Assembly (NCBI GenBank): GCA_003339415.1
Contig: PDHQ01000181.1
Coordinates: forward strand, 1 to 64,000
Origin: Ophiocordyceps camponoti-saundersi (nom. inval.)
Lineage: Eukaryota > Ascomycota > Sordariomycetes > Hypocreales > Ophiocordycipitaceae
Length of the DNA: 64,000 nt
Reading direction: 5' to 3'
This document shows positions 11,578 to 23,496 of this stretch, in pieces. The notes below the pieces were generated by a model. That model had not been told where the DNA came from, ran no database searches, and saw only the letters and a program-made list of their open reading frames with translations. Position 1 is the first letter of the stretch. Each line of letters starts with the position of its first letter. A program made the position numbers and the translations under genes.

Positions 11578-12981
11578 CCCCCTATCTAGGGCCTCAACTG
11601 GTATCCATGTACGGAGTAATCCTCCCACACCATATCCCGGGTGGGTTCCGCCTTGGGAAACCCGAGGCGTCGTCCCCCGGGACTTCATCAATCTTGTCTC
11701 CCCATCTTTTCCTTCTTTCCTCCCCCAAGCCTCGAGAGTTGTATATTCCTTCTTCTTACTTTCCATCTCGATATATCCATACCTACCTACCCACACATAT
11801 ACTGTATATAATTCGTACATATCCGTACCTACCTAGGTACGGATACACACAGAAAAACTCCGTCCCGGTCCTTTTCTTCCCACCCACCCACCGCAAAGAG
11901 TCCGAGACATAACAAGAAAGAAGTAAAAAAAAGAAACTCATCCCAGACAGAGGTAACCTGTAAGAGACCCAACAGGCACTTCTTCCCATCTACCCCTCCC
12001 CCATCACTCTCTTTCCATTAGCTCTTTTTCAGCCTCCATCTCCTAAACCTCTTTTCACCCGTACCGTCTTCTGCCCACAGTTAAATTAATCTTTTTAAAA
12101 AAACAACCAAGATACGTGCCTCGATATCAAAAAAGAAGAAAAAAAAATCAAAATTGCCGTGATATAGCGTGTGCTCACCATCTGCCGTCCGCCGTTGCCG
12201 CACCATGATGATGCTTGCATGCATGTACATACATACTTCTCCCGTGATGGAGAAAGGGGTGGCGAAGCCATTTTTTTTTTCCAAACCCACCAAGATGAGA
12301 TGAGAAGATTTTTGAAAAAGCAAAGAAAGAAAGAAAAAGAACGTCTTAAGACATGGGAGAACAGAGCAAAAAAAAAAGAGAGGTATGGGTACGGATAGAG
12401 AGAGAGAGAGGAGGAAAAAAAAAGGGGGGAGTGGCAAAGGTCATCAGACGACAACGACGGCGACGACGACAGGGGCGTGCGTGCCTTGCCGTAGTGCCTG
12501 TCGCCAAAAAAGAACAAGGCCCAGTGACGTATGTAAGCTTTGGGTCTCGCCTTGGCCGTCTTCTTTTCTTCTGTCTTGTCTCGAGAGGCGCCCGTGAAGT
12601 AGATAGGTACCTCTATTGAGTGCTGGTGGGAAGAGAATACGCTCCTCCTTTTCGTCCTCGGAGCCATTGTTGTCCACCACCACCACCACCTCCTCCTCCT
12701 CCTCCTCCCCAAGGCACACACACACACACATAAACACACACACGGAGGAAACAATCAATCAATCAAAATACAACATTCCTTTTTCCCCCTTTTCGTCAAA
12801 TGACTCTTCAATAGGGGGAGAAAAATTTGGCAGACTGCTTACAAGCTTGTCAACGCCTTCGCGCCGTTCACCACCATCACCATCACCACCACCACCACCA
12901 CCATCATCCCCCCCCCTTTCCGCCCATCACAAGAAAACCACCAAGAGAGAAACAAAAAAAAGACTTCGTTCCCTTCGTACA
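8144..12981. other. 4.8-kb gene-free spacer with microsatellites and G-tracts
   Basis: No convincing coding exon was found on either strand; the ORFs present are low-complexity. It holds (GA)n at 8644-8692 and 10388-10413, G-runs at 8771-8783 and 8931-8943, (GT)n near 9011-9028, (CT)n near 11548-11574, and CAC/CAT repeats at 12866-12906. Many short units such as GGTAGGTA, TACGGATA and TACGGAGTA are scattered through it. It should contain the 5' leader and promoter of the zinc-finger gene and, at its right end, the 3' UTR of SF3B1. Confidence 0.6.
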
Positions 12982-15900
12982 TCAAAGCACAATGGCCAGT
13001 TCCGGTCGATCTAGCCCGTCCTCGCTGAGGTTCGGGTAATAGGGAACCATGGCGTCCGCGCCTTGCACGTACGCGTCGTTGTACAGCCGCCAGTATGGCG
13101 TCCGCACCTTGCGCGCCGGGTGGAACAGCCCGGCCCACACGTAGTTGAGCACCGCGCCCTGACCGACCGACATGCGAATCGCCTCAATCGCCTCGATGAT
13201 CCGGTCAATCACGTGCGGGCTCGTCTCGAACAGGTTGGGGTACAGGAGGTTGAGCAGGTGCATCATCGCGTCCTCGCACCCGAGACCGATGACTCCCAGC
13301 GCAATGTGCTTGACCACCGACGCCGCAGTCTGACGGTGCACCTGGTCGCGGTCGATGAGCGCGTCCTCCAGCAGCGGCGTCACCGCGTACACGTAGTCCT
13401 TGCCCATCTCGCCAATGTACTCGAACAGAAACGACAGCGCCTTGAGCACCCCGTTCTGCACGTTGAGCTCCGGCACCCGGTACTCGTTCATCAGCGCCGG
13501 AAGCACCGTGAACGGCGCGCACGTCTCCGCCACGATCCCGATAGCCACCGCCGTATTCACCCGCGATTGTCGTTCCTGCACCCGGAGGTTGCTCAGCAGC
13601 GTCCCGAGCACGTCCTGGGGACCGATTGCCTTGGCGATGAATCCAAACGTGTTGTTGGCCGCCCGCCTGATACCCTTTTTGTGCGCCTTGAGCATGTCCA
13701 GCAGTTCGAAGCAGATTCGCATCCACTCGCGCGCGTTGACGCTCTCCGGCCCACGATCCGCGATTCGGCCCACCAGGTCGATCGTGTTCTCCTGCACCTT
13801 CTCGTGCCGGTTGCGAAGGATGGGCGTCAGTCGGGGCAAGAGGTCCTTGATCGGAGGCTGCATCTGCGCGATGCCCACCACCGTCACAATCGACCGGAGC
13901 GCCCCCAGGATCGATCCCAGCACCTCGGGATACTCCTCGCCCAGGTATTCGTACAGCACGATGCCGAGCTTGCCCATGAGCTCGTCCTCGCCGCACTGCT
14001 TCATCACCATGGCGATGCGCGAGATGAGGTCGGCTGCCTGCTGCCGGACCGTCGGCGACTTGTTGTTCAGACGCCAGAGGATCGTGCTGGTGATTTGGGG
14101 CAGAAACGGCCCGCACCGCTCTCCCAGCGCGTTCACCACCGACCCGAATCCGTTGAGGATGACAATGTCCTCCACGCTCTGCTCCTGGAACGTGTATAGG
14201 ATCCCGTCCACGAGCCGCTCCTCCAGCCGCTCGTCAATGTCGGCCGCACCCAGACTCGTCACCACCTTTTCCATCGTCTCCACCGTCATCTTGCGGTACG
14301 CCTCGCTTTCGTCCTTGAGGTTGTCAACGATCCTCTCCAGGATCTCGCTGACGCCCACCTTTTGTCCGATGTCGACAGTCGTCTCCACCACCTGCTTGTA
14401 GTTGCGCTTGTCCAGCGCCATCCGCTTCACCCAAAAGTTCTTGAAGAAGTCGTCCAGCACGTGCTCCTTGAGGTAGTTGCCGCTCACGCCCTTGGTCGCC
14501 GCGCACTGAGAGACCACCTTGAGCACCACCTTCTTCATCTCCTCGTCGGGCGAAGAAAACTCTCGCAGGAGAATCTCCATGATCTGCGTCGTGTAGTAGT
14601 TGGCGTATTCCTCGTCCATGAGGGGGATGATGTAACCGACGGCCTTGAGGAAGCCGGCGAGGCCCTTGCCTCGTTGCTTTCGAGCCCCGGTCCAGAGGGG
14701 GTTCAGGATTTCGTCGAAGCTCTCGATACCATAAGGGTTGGACGCCTCGGCCAGAGCGGCGATGGCCAGACTGGTCACCGTCCTGACCTTGGTCTGATCG
14801 TCGTTGAGGTTCGTTGCGATGCACTCGACCAGACCCTTGAGGTGAGGCAAGACGGCACATCCCATGAGTATGGCAATCTGCTGCACAATCTTGACTCCGG
14901 TGTGTCTGGCATGCCACGACTTCTTACTCCGGCAGACGGCTCTCAGAAAGGGGAGCAGCGCCGGGATAGAGAGGGCCGATGCCACGACAGCGAACGCCCT
15001 CGCCGTGGTGTTTCGCACGTAGTCGTCGACGTGGTCAATATCAGGCCGCATCACGCTGATCATGGTCGCCAGCCCTGCAGCTTTGGCAACGTTGGAGATG
15101 ATTTCCCGACCCTCCACACGGGCGTAGTAGTCCTGGTCGATGAGCAGCGGCTCAATGACGACGAGGATCTTGTGCACAAACGGTCGCACTAGATCGTCCA
15201 GCTTGTAGAGGATACGGTCAATAACCTTGACCAAGAGGTGACGTTCCTGTTCCTCAAGCGTCTTCTCCATCAGCAGCGGTAAGATCTGCGCGAACAAGGG
15301 AGCTGGCCCAAACTGCCTTGCGTTGTCTGTGATTTGTCGGAGAGCAGTCTTGCGCATGGGCGGTGTTCCGTTCTTGATCTTGAGCAAGAGCTTCATAATC
15401 TTCCTCTCCTTGAGCTCGTCGACCGACATGCTGCTTTCATCGACTCCATCGTTGAGCTTTCCGAAATATGTCATATCCTCGGGCTTGAGAAACTGCAAGT
15501 CTCCGACGCCCGAGATCTCGGCCGGCATCGACTGGCCGCTCAGTCGAGTCTGCTCGGGGTCTTGCATCACGAAGCCGGTGGGGGCAGCAGGCAATGACAT
15601 GGGCCTGTGAGACGGAGCGCGGACCTGCACGAAGCCGGGTGGAAACTCGAGAACCTTGTAGCCCTGGTCCTCGCCTGGCAGCAGCATGTCGAGCTCTTCG
15701 TCGCTGAGAGGCAAATTGCGTCCAATGTCGGTTCCAAAGGCGGTCGGTAAAGTAGGGGCCTTGACCGGCTGTGCGGGTGTTGCGAGCCCTTGATTGCCCA
15801 CGGGCGTCGCCGATGGTGCCTGGTCCCAACGGGAGCGTTGCCTCTGGGTCTCTGACGAGTTGGGCCCAGAGACGGACGGTGCTTCATCCCACCTTGAACG

Positions 15901-16629
15901 TTTCGTCGGTGCCGCCTCCATCTGGGTCTGATCATCGGCTGGCGCAGACGAAATGTCCCATCTCTTCTTTCGCTTGCGGCCGGCGGTGACTACCTCGGTC
16001 GAGCCGGACTCGATGTTCTCCTTGTCAGTACTCTGGAGCGTGGGTTTGGCGTGCTCGACGTCGGCTTCGTCTTGCTGCTTGGCTTGGATGGCTCGGCGGA
16101 CGCGCTCTTCCTCTCTCTCCAGCTCCTGACCCTGCATGATTTCACGATAGGTCGCGCCATTTTCTGCCGCGCCAGCTTGACGATTCTCAGCAAAAGGATC
16201 GGCTCTCGTAGGCGTCAGAACGCGGTTGAAACGACGCTTCTGGTAATCGGACTCGCGGTCGACGATACGACCGCTCTTCTCCCCGCGGTTGGCTAGGACG
16301 TCTTCTTCTTCCACCCCGTCACCTCGGGCAAATTCGTCGATCATTTCGCGAGAAGCTGTGTACTGGCCGGTGAGACGGAGAGTGCTATCTTGGGGAGCGT
16401 CATCGTCATCGTCGCCGTCGCCCATGGGTAGAGATTGGTGATATCCAGAGTATTTTTCGGCACCGTCTTTGTCGTAGAGATCCTTGTCGGCACTGTCGAC
16501 TAGGCTCTGACGTGTCGAGTCACTCCGTTGAGTTGAGGCATCAAGTCCACGCGAGCTTTTCTTCCCTGCCGCCGCAGCGTTGCGCTCTCGCTGACGCTTG
16601 GCTACCGCCTCGAAGTCCGCGTCCGACAT
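12982..16629 (-). CDS. sf3b1: Splicing factor 3B subunit 1 (U2 snRNP SF3b155)
   Basis: A single uninterrupted exon of 1215 aa, close to the fission-yeast Prp10 length. SF3B1 is the HEAT-repeat scaffold of the U2 snRNP SF3b complex; it clamps the branch-point duplex in the nucleus. The first 300 residues are polar and hold three Arg-Trp ligand motifs (RW at 223-224, 246-247 and 267-268) of the type that UHM domains bind. The rest is the HEAT superhelix with near-invariant stretches such as [18 protein letters not shown] and [12 protein letters not shown]. The Lys in DDQTKVRT matches the human position often mutated in myeloid disease and is wild type here. The start is the first ATG (16629), giving the conserved [15 protein letters not shown] opening. 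Lack of introns in a 3.6-kb gene is notable in this window. Confidence 0.97.
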   Translation of the reverse strand: MSDADFEAVAKRQRERNAAAAGKKSSRGLDASTQRSDSTRQSLVDSADKDLYDKDGAEKYSGYHQSLPMGDGDDDDDAPQDSTLRLTGQYTASREMIDEFARGDGVEEEDVLANRGEKSGRIVDRESDYQKRRFNRVLTPTRADPFAENRQAGAAENGATYREIMQGQELEREEERVRRAIQAKQQDEADVEHAKPTLQSTDKENIESGSTEVVTAGRKRKKRWDISSAPADDQTQMEAAPTKRSRWDEAPSVSGPNSSETQRQRSRWDQAPSATPVGNQGLATPAQPVKAPTLPTAFGTDIGRNLPLSDEELDMLLPGEDQGYKVLEFPPGFVQVRAPSHRPMSLPAAPTGFVMQDPEQTRLSGQSMPAEISGVGDLQFLKPEDMTYFGKLNDGVDESSMSVDELKERKIMKLLLKIKNGTPPMRKTALRQITDNARQFGPAPLFAQILPLLMEKTLEEQERHLLVKVIDRILYKLDDLVRPFVHKILVVIEPLLIDQDYYARVEGREIISNVAKAAGLATMISVMRPDIDHVDDYVRNTTARAFAVVASALSIPALLPFLRAVCRSKKSWHARHTGVKIVQQIAILMGCAVLPHLKGLVECIATNLNDDQTKVRTVTSLAIAALAEASNPYGIESFDEILNPLWTGARKQRGKGLAGFLKAVGYIIPLMDEEYANYYTTQIMEILLREFSSPDEEMKKVVLKVVSQCAATKGVSGNYLKEHVLDDFFKNFWVKRMALDKRNYKQVVETTVDIGQKVGVSEILERIVDNLKDESEAYRKMTVETMEKVVTSLGAADIDERLEERLVDGILYTFQEQSVEDIVILNGFGSVVNALGERCGPFLPQITSTILWRLNNKSPTVRQQAADLISRIAMVMKQCGEDELMGKLGIVLYEYLGEEYPEVLGSILGALRSIVTVVGIAQMQPPIKDLLPRLTPILRNRHEKVQENTIDLVGRIADRGPESVNAREWMRICFELLDMLKAHKKGIRRAANNTFGFIAKAIGPQDVLGTLLSNLRVQERQSRVNTAVAIGIVAETCAPFTVLPALMNEYRVPELNVQNGVLKALSFLFEYIGEMGKDYVYAVTPLLEDALIDRDQVHRQTAASVVKHIALGVIGLGCEDAMMHLLNLLYPNLFETSPHVIDRIIEAIEAIRMSVGQGAVLNYVWAGLFHPARKVRTPYWRLYNDAYVQGADAMVPYYPNLSEDGLDRPELAIVL

Positions 16630-17113
16630 GGCGGGTATCCCAGTGCACTTCAGCCCAGTCCTCGGTTGCGCGGTACTGTACGATGCTGCTGTGCATAAAA
16701 GGATTTGACGGTGACGAGAGCGGAGACGAGGTTTGCTTCGACGAAAGATGAGAAGACGAGGCAGAGAAGACTACGAAGGTACGGATATGTACATAAGATG
16801 ATGAGCTTGGAGCTTTAACCGACGTTGAGCCAGGGGACCCACCTGCTTACCCTCTGCGGTCTTATGTGCAACGTGCCGATAGCATAGCTGATAATTGCAC
16901 ACACATACGTGCCTCACAGACTTACACCTGCTGTTGAGCGGATGAGATCAATGGTAATTTGTACGGATATGTATGTACGCAAGGAGTATCAATGCGATGC
17001 GTACGAGTGGTTTCTTTTGAGCTCAATAAGTGAGAGGATGAGTGGGAGAAACAACAGCATCAGAAGCCAACATTACAATTTGAAACGTTAACTCGAAGCA
17101 TCTCATCTTTTCC
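16630..17113. other. Spacer SF3B1 / OGG1
   Basis: Contains the SF3B1 promoter and 5' leader and the OGG1 3' flank. Two TACGGATATGTA-type units lie near 16777 and 16959. No gene is seen. Confidence 0.5.
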
Positions 17114-18402
17114 TCACGGCTTGCTTCGAGTCTGCCTAGTCCGCCTCCTCTTAGGGCTCATGTCTGTTGCCTCTACGCGGGTAACTTCAACCTTGACCTC
17201 CCATTCAACTGCTCGCCTCTTTCGAGACTCAGCAGCTTGCTCCTCCTTCACCACTTGCGTGTGACCCGCCTCCGCCGAATGCTTCACCTTGGCTGCGTCG
17301 TGATCCGCAAACGCTCTCAGATCGGCCGTGAAGAGGACTGAATGTGCCCAGCCGGCGTACTCTCCCCATATTTCTCTGAAGTGATCACCAACGGCATCGT
17401 ATAAGACCTTGTTAAAAGTCTTCGACTTGGTCTTCCCAAATTTGTAGTCCCTCTGTGCTATTTGCCAGACATGAGTGTCGACCGGCACAGACTCACCCCA
17501 GCCCAGTCCCATCAAGCAAACACAGTCGGCAACTTTGGGTCCCACACCAGAAAGAGACAGCAGTGCGGTATGAGCGTCTTTGTAAGTTGGTTTCTGGTGT
17601 TCCGACCCTGGATCTCTCCGATCCTGCAAGCCTTGGTGCGCAGGGTTTCGCAGAGACTCTAACCACATAGCCGGTTTAGTCAGAGCAATGACCCGGGCCG
17701 TCTCGGCTATGTACTTTGCCCGATATCCAAAGCCCAGCTGCCGTAGATGTGACTCGACTTGATCTCCAGTGAGAGATTTTGGAGCCGGGAAGTCATGGAG
17801 GGCTTCTTGTCCGACATGCCCGATGAGCGGACCGTAATGCTTACACAACTTGTGAACCTGATGCTCGTCTTGTCAGTCTCTCCAAAGGGAAACCAGTGCA
17901 TCTGCAGGCGATTACCATTTGAGATATACGACCAATGTTATTGTTGCTGCTACAGATGAAGCATATGAGCGTTTCCCAAGCGTCCTGATTGAGGATGCGT
18001 ACGCCGCTGAGGCCCGCCGCTTTCTGGCGAAAATTGGGATCCGTCGCGGACCATTGGGCATATAGAGCTTGGAGATGGAGATGCAGACTGAAATAGCGGT
18101 GCAATAAATGCTCGGTGTCATCCTTTGCGAGATAATTAGAGGGCCAAGTTACTTTGTACTGCAAATGGTGAGCATCCTGCTTCAGAGATAGTATGCGCCC
18201 ATTGAGAGTGCTCGTCCTGCAGCATTTCGATCAGCCGCTGAGCCGCAAACTGGGGTTTGGTCGTTGTTCTTTGGCACCATTCGTCATCCAACTTTCGCCA
18301 CCGAAAAGCCTGTCCGCATCGAAGCGTCGTATCGATGCACAGCTCGGAAAGGCTCACGGGAATTTTGCGCCACTCAGGGGTAAGCCTGGCGGCGGTGGAC
18401 AT
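17114..18402 (-). CDS. ogg1: 8-oxoguanine DNA glycosylase/AP lyase
   Basis: Three exons (18402-18278, 18216-17916, 17857-17114) give 389 aa. OGG1 removes 8-oxoguanine opposite C in nuclear and often mitochondrial DNA and then nicks the strand. The N-terminal domain carries LRCGQAFRW (about 28-36) and GRILSLKQD. The helix-hairpin-helix GVGPKVADC supplies the catalytic Lys at residue 250, and VPVD supplies the Asp at 269, one residue away from human K249 and D268. The C-terminal tail of about 60 residues is basic, ending in RRRTRQTRSK, and could be a nuclear signal. Intron 1 (61 nt) has a weak GTGCCA donor, chosen because it restores the family frame. About 20 extra residues precede the hairpin. 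It is divergent from the U2AF gene. Confidence 0.93.
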
Positions 18403-18869
18403 GCTTGAGTGCCGTCAAGGGGGAGAATGATGCTGTGAAATGATGCGGAGTGAGAGAAAGAGAGTGAATAAGTGTATGAGTATGTGTATGTTAGAGAGAG
18501 GGAGAGAAGAGACAAAGGCGCGGAGCACACCATCACTCACTCACAGTCACGGCCGTTCGTCGTCGTCGTCAAGGGTCCGAGGCACGGTAGTTGTCGGACT
18601 AAGCCCGTACTGTACATCTGGCACTGTAACGGCCGGTGCCAGTTGGCAGAGCCACCCCTGTAAGCTTCGCACGGTCAGTACGTACCCGTCTCTTCCTTCT
18701 CCAGAATCGGCCTAGCGCCGTTCTGCTTTGGGGGCAGAAAAAGCTCCAGCCTCGTGCAGCAAAAGTGCAAACTGGCTGACCTCGACATAATCCGTACATG
18801 CTGAGGTTTTTCCCAGCATCACGGCAATCTTCCCTGTGTATCTGTTATCACGGCGAGGCGTCGCTCACA
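18403..18869. promoter_or_regulatory. Divergent promoter region OGG1 / U2AF
   Basis: 467 bp between the two start codons. A GA-rich patch sits at 18470-18510. No clear TATA box or known site was recognised, so the role is inferred only from gene orientation. Confidence 0.45.
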
Positions 18870-20998
18870 ATGAACGGCGACGGCTACTCTTCCCGAGGGA
18901 TGCCTCCTCCCTTTGGTGAGTCCTCTTCTTGTCTCTTTCCTTCCCGTAGCTTCTTATCGTCGCTGACGAATTTCTTCTTTTCAAAAGCCGAAGGGCGACG
19001 AGGCCGAGATTATCCGGTGCGTGAACTCGAGTACTCGAGTTCAAACTCCTACTTACCATCAAAGAGCAGCCCATGAGGGGTGAACGCGATGATCGTCGTG
19101 ATCGTCACCGAGATCGGGACCGTGATCGTGATCGTGACCGCGACCGTGCCGTCGAGCGGGATCGTGACCGCGACCGCGACCGCGAACATAGGGACCGAGA
19201 GCGCGAGCACCGCGACCGACCCCGCGAGCGCAGGCGTTCCAGATCCCCTGTTGACATGCGCGCCCATCGTCGACCCGAGGGAGAATATCGCCGGCCCGAG
19301 GCAGAGTTTGATCCTTACTCGTCCAGCCGCAGCCACCGCGACCGCGAGCGTGAAGATAGGTACTCTGGCCGCGACCGTCGGATGGAGCGCGAGTGGGACC
19401 GCGATCGAGGCGGACCTCCTCCTCCCCCCCCGCGCAGAGAGATGCATTCTCGCCGCGACGAGGATGAGAGGCTCGTGAAGCGAGAGCGAGACTCCTATGA
19501 CGACCGCCGTCGGGGTGGCAGGGAACGCCGAGAGGAAGCCGCCTTTCCGAGACACGAACCTCGGCGTAGTCCGACTCCAGTCGTCAAGAGAGAGCCAACT
19601 CCGGATCTGACCAACGTCGTGTCCATCCTCGAGCGACCCAGACGGATGACTCAGTGGGACATCAAACCGCCCGGCTATGAGCTGGTGACTGCCGAGCAGG
19701 CCAAGCTGTCGGGCATGTTTCCTCTCCCGGGTGCCCCTCGACAGCAAGCCATGGATCCCACCAAGCTGCAGGCTTTCATGAATCAGCCCTCTGGTCAAGT
19801 GTCGAGCGCTGGCTTGAAAGCTAGCAACTCACGCCAGTCGAAGCGACTCATCGTTTACAACGTGCCGGTTTCGGCTACCGAGGAGAGCCTCATGTCGTTC
19901 TTCAACTTGCAACTCAACGGCATTAATCTTATCGAGACGACAGACCCCTGCATTCTCTGCCAGTTCTCCAACGATCGATCATTCGCTGTACTCGAGTTCA
20001 AGAATGCCAACGAGGCAACTCTGGCACTTGCTCTAGATGGCATCACCATGGAGGCGGACGATGCCGTCAATGGTTCCTCTAACCCGGGAGAGGTGACCGG
20101 CCTCGTGATTCAGCGGCCCAAAGACTACGTCATGCCCGCCGTTCCGGATGAGATGGTCCACGACCCTGAGGTCATCTCCAACTACGTTCCAGATACCGTT
20201 CACAAGCTGTGTGTCACCAACATTCCGCTGTTCCTCAACGACGACCAAGTCATCGAGCTGGTCGCTGCTTTCGGCAAGCCCAAGGCTTTTGTTCTTGTCA
20301 AGGATCGATCGACTGAAGAATCTCGGGTAACATCGTTTTCCCGTGACTGCTCTGAATCAACAGTCAGACTGATTTTATTAGGGTATCGCGTTTGTCGAAT
20401 TCCACGAGCCGACCTCGGCAAATGAGGTCGCCCTGAACACGCTCAACGGCATGGAAGTGGGTGGGCAAAAGTTGAGGGTAACCAAAGCGAGCTCTGGCTC
20501 TACTCAAGTTGCCAACTTCGATGTCGGCATCACAGCCATCAGTGGCCTGGCATCTCAGATGTCGAGCGAGACGGAAAAAGGCTGTGTCATACAGCTTCTC
20601 AACATGGTCACGCCCGAGGAGCTGATGGATAACGAAGAATACGGAGGTAATGACTTATCTGCCCCCTTCGTACTGGTTTTTACTGACGGCTTTCGGGCAG
20701 AAATTTGCGATGACATAAAAGATGAATGCTCCAAATACGGCACCGTTGTCGATTTGAAGGCTCCTCGGCCGTCTGGCGGTAGTCGGACGTCTTCTGGCGT
20801 GGGAAAGATCTTTGTGAAGTTCGATTCGGCGGGATCCGCTCACAATGCGCTCGAGCGATTGGCGGGACGCAAATTTGCGGACAGGACCGTTGTGGCTACG
20901 TACTTTCCAGAGGTGAGACCTTCAGTCCTTGGTCCTCATGCAATTGGTCGCAAAGCTAACCGACGGTGCAGGAGAATTTTGACGTGGGCGCTTGGTGA
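18870..20998 (+). CDS. Splicing factor U2AF large subunit
   Basis: Six exons (18870-18915, 18988-19016, 19070-20326, 20382-20646, 20701-20912, 20972-20998) give 611 aa. U2AF large subunit binds the polypyrimidine tract and recruits U2 snRNP. The N-terminus (about 25-150) is a charged domain dominated by Arg-Asp/Arg-Glu dipeptides in place of most RS dipeptides. A Pro-rich patch and the TQWDIKPPGYE linker segment follow. Then come RRM1 (from RLIVYNVPVSATEE), RRM2 (from KLCVTNIPLFLNDDQ) and a UHM with the GRKFADR loop. The last exon encodes the typical ENFDVGAW ending. The start is the upstream ATG at 18870, because exons 1 and 2 join in frame to the conserved region; the ATG at 19073 would drop 26 residues. 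Confidence 0.94.
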
Positions 20999-21751
20999 AG
21001 AGTGCACAATATTTTTTCTGGACATGTCGTCAGGCGGTTCCAACCATGGAGCGTCTACATTTACGCGACACGAATGAACAGCTGCGGCACGTTTGTTTGT
21101 CAATAGTTTCTTTCTCATGTAAAGTAAAACAGCCGAAGACGCAGGAGGCCACCAGGTGGCCCTCGTGCAATTGCCTCGGAATCTATGGTCGACGTTGACC
21201 TCAGGTGAACCATGAATGGTTCATTCGGCGGACGCGGATGCAGAAGACTGGGATGTGCTTGAGTGTCAGCCAAGTGCTTTAAATCAAGTCATGACGGCCA
21301 GCCTCAGGAAGCAGTTTCATTTGGTGTCGAGACATCAGAAGTCCAGTCTATTCATCGAGCCGAGGGCTCTAACATAAGAGGTACCAGAAATAAAAGAAAT
21401 GGTTTATCATCACAGTGTTGAAATAGGGGGGTTTGAAGGGGGAGCGTGAGGAAAGATCGGTACATACCATGAGGCGAGCGAAAATTGTCGTTGGAGCGTC
21501 TACGAAGGGCTTCTGAAGTTGGCAGTAGAAGGGAGAAAAATTTGGCGCTTGGACTGCGTGTGTCGTACTTGTAACGAAAGACACTAGTCACGTGACGTAT
21601 CGACCCTCTTGCACGTGGCAAGGTAAAAAGTCGCGGTGCCCTAATTAAGCGAAAAATCCAGCGCTCCACACAAATTCGAAGCCGAGCAACTTTTGACGAT
21701 CCCCTCCCCTCAATCCTTTCCAGCGTCAACAGCACCCTCAACGACGACAAC
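20999..21751. other. Spacer U2AF / RPS13
   Basis: Holds the U2AF 3' UTR on the left and the ribosomal-protein promoter and leader on the right. Short minus-strand ORFs here lack any domain. Nothing else was recognised. Confidence 0.5.
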
Positions 21752-22452
21752 ATGGGTAGACTTCACAGCAAGGGCAAGGGCATCTCCGCCTCTGCGATTC
21801 CCTATTCGCGCTCGCCCCCGGCGTGGCTGAAGACGACGCCGGAGCAGGTGGTCGAGCAGATCTGCAAGCTGGCCAGGAAGGGCGCCACGCCTTCGCAGAT
21901 TGGCGTCATTCTTCGGGATTCTCACGGCATTGCGCAGGTCAAGATTGTGACGGGTAATTTCTTTGGTCTGTTCTCTGGTATCATTGGGCACTGGCTGACA
22001 CAGGATTCCAGGTAACAAGATTTTGCGGATCCTCAAGTCGAATGGTACAGCTCCCTGATGCCATCGCTTTGGATGCATGGCGTGGTGTGGGATCTTTGAG
22101 ATCCGCCGTGGCATTGCCACTTGTTTTGCCTCTGTTCGGTCACGGCTGACAGAGAGATGAAATCAGGCCTCGCTCCCGAAATTCCCGAGGATCTGTATAT
22201 GTTGATCAAGAAGGTGAGCAGACATCATTCGTCTTCGCAGCTTGGGAATTCTGACTTGGTCCAATCTGGTTTTTCTAGGCCGTTGCCGTACGCAAGCACC
22301 TCGAGCGCAACCGTAAGGACAAGGACTCCAAGTTCCGCCTCATTCTTATCGAGTCCCGCATCCACCGTCTGGCCCGATACTACAAGACTGTCGGCGTGCT
22401 GCCCCCGACCTGGAAGTACGAGTCTGCGACTGCCAGCACCATCGTCGCATAA
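21752..22452 (+). CDS. rps13: 40S ribosomal protein S13 (uS15)
   Basis: Four exons (21752-21953, 22012-22044, 22167-22213, 22279-22452) give 151 aa, the exact eukaryotic length. uS15 is a component of the small ribosomal subunit body. The opening [20 protein letters not shown], the stretch [20 protein letters not shown] and the ending [20 protein letters not shown] are diagnostic. Exon 2 is only 33 nt and would be missed by simple ORF calling; its codons (KILRILKS) are invariant in the family. All introns are GT-AG. It converges with the Sdc1 gene with 241 bp between stops. Confidence 0.97.
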
Positions 22453-22693
22453 GGAGGGCCATGGATTGAATCTTGTCATGGCAGCGGGGTGCTGGAGTTG
22501 GGGGCAGAGATTTAATGGACAAAAATCTGCATTTAGAGGGCCTCGCGAAAGCTCCCTTTTGCGGAGCGCAAGGCCGTCACTTGGCCAGACAGCTCAAAAC
22601 CAGAGAGTTGTTAACCACTTTTCATGCGCGCCTGCTCGTGACTGTGACAGTCGGGTATTGTCTCTAAGCCGCCAACGCCAATGTGTCCCCGTC

Positions 22694-23246
22694 CTAGCCA
22701 GCCTTGTCTAATTCCCTGGACTTTTGTAACAAAAACTCGCCTAGAACTCGTAATGGGTCTTGAGGTCTGCGCGCGAAGGGGAGGTAAGCAAGTCATATGT
22801 CGGGAGCACGTGTCTGTTGGTTCCGAGTTCTCACCTATCTTTCGCCAGCTGCTTCATGCCTTCAAGCAAAGCGGCAGTGACCTTGGTATTGAGATATCGC
22901 CGCGTGGGATCGCCATGGGGCGCCGCCTCGGCGGGCATGGTCTGGCCGGCGTCTGGATGCACCGAGGCAGCGCGGGAGCCATGGGCAGACGTGGCGACAC
23001 GGGCCGGCGCAGGCGAGTGATCCTGAGTTCCAAGTCAGAACGAAAAGTGTCTCGGATCGGAAGGAGGAATGGCGGGGCGGGAAGCTATACCGCGGCTGGT
23101 TCTGGCGGCGGCGCATCGGTCATGACGACGTCCTTGACGGGGGTATTGCCCGGCGGTGCGGGCGGCTGCGCTGGCGTACTGCTGGCTGGAGTTTGAGCTT
23201 CAGCAGCCTGAGACGTCACCAGCGGCGTCTCTGGCTGGCCGGCCAT
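22694..23246 (-). CDS. sdc1: COMPASS subunit Sdc1 / Dpy-30 homologue
   Basis: Three exons (23246-23091, 23022-22835, 22766-22694) give 138 aa. The first 85 residues are Pro/Ala-rich and disordered. The last 50 are a Dpy-30 dimerisation motif: RRYLNTKVTAALLEGMKQLA, then P-x-DPLRVLGEFLLQKS. Dpy-30/Sdc1 docks on the Ash2/Bre2 subunit of the Set1 histone H3-K4 methyltransferase complex in the nucleus. Intron 2 cuts the motif in the middle, so neither half forms a long ORF. It is divergent from the FAN1-type nuclease (250 bp between starts). Confidence 0.93.
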
Positions 23247-23496
23247 TGCCGTGGTAGTGACGATTGTTTTGTTTTTTTGCTGTATGATGCGAATTTGGTG
23301 ATGTTCGATTCCCCGTCGGTCGAATATCGGCAAGGGGGATGGAGCTAGGAACTGGGGGTATGAAAGTGGTCAGCTGACCTCGCGTTTTGTATCGTCGACG
23401 TCACGCGCCGTCCAAGCGCGAGATTGGACAGACGTGTCCAGACAGACGTGTCCAACTGTCACCTGAGGAGGACAAGGACAGAATCATCGGACAGCA
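23247..23496. promoter_or_regulatory. Divergent promoter Sdc1 / FAN1-like nuclease
   Basis: A compact 250-bp region between two start codons must contain both promoters. It includes a T-run near 23269-23279 and two copies of the short unit CAGACGTGTCCA near 23430-23456. No known factor site is claimed. Confidence 0.5.

Noticed and set aside
12827..13039. 70-codon ORF with a poly-His run
   Set aside because: Translated CAC/CAT microsatellite in the SF3B1 3' flank.
13063..14199. 378- and 333-codon plus-strand ORFs across the SF3B1 gene
   Set aside because: Shadow frames of the SF3B1 exon, with His/Arg-rich sequence and no family match.
19049..19798. 249-codon minus-strand ORF with hydrophobic repeats
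   Set aside because: Antisense reading of the Arg-Asp repeats of U2AF.
23300..23322. B-box-like GTTCGATTCC
   Set aside because: The flanks do not pair as a T-stem and it lies within the Sdc1/FAN1 promoter.
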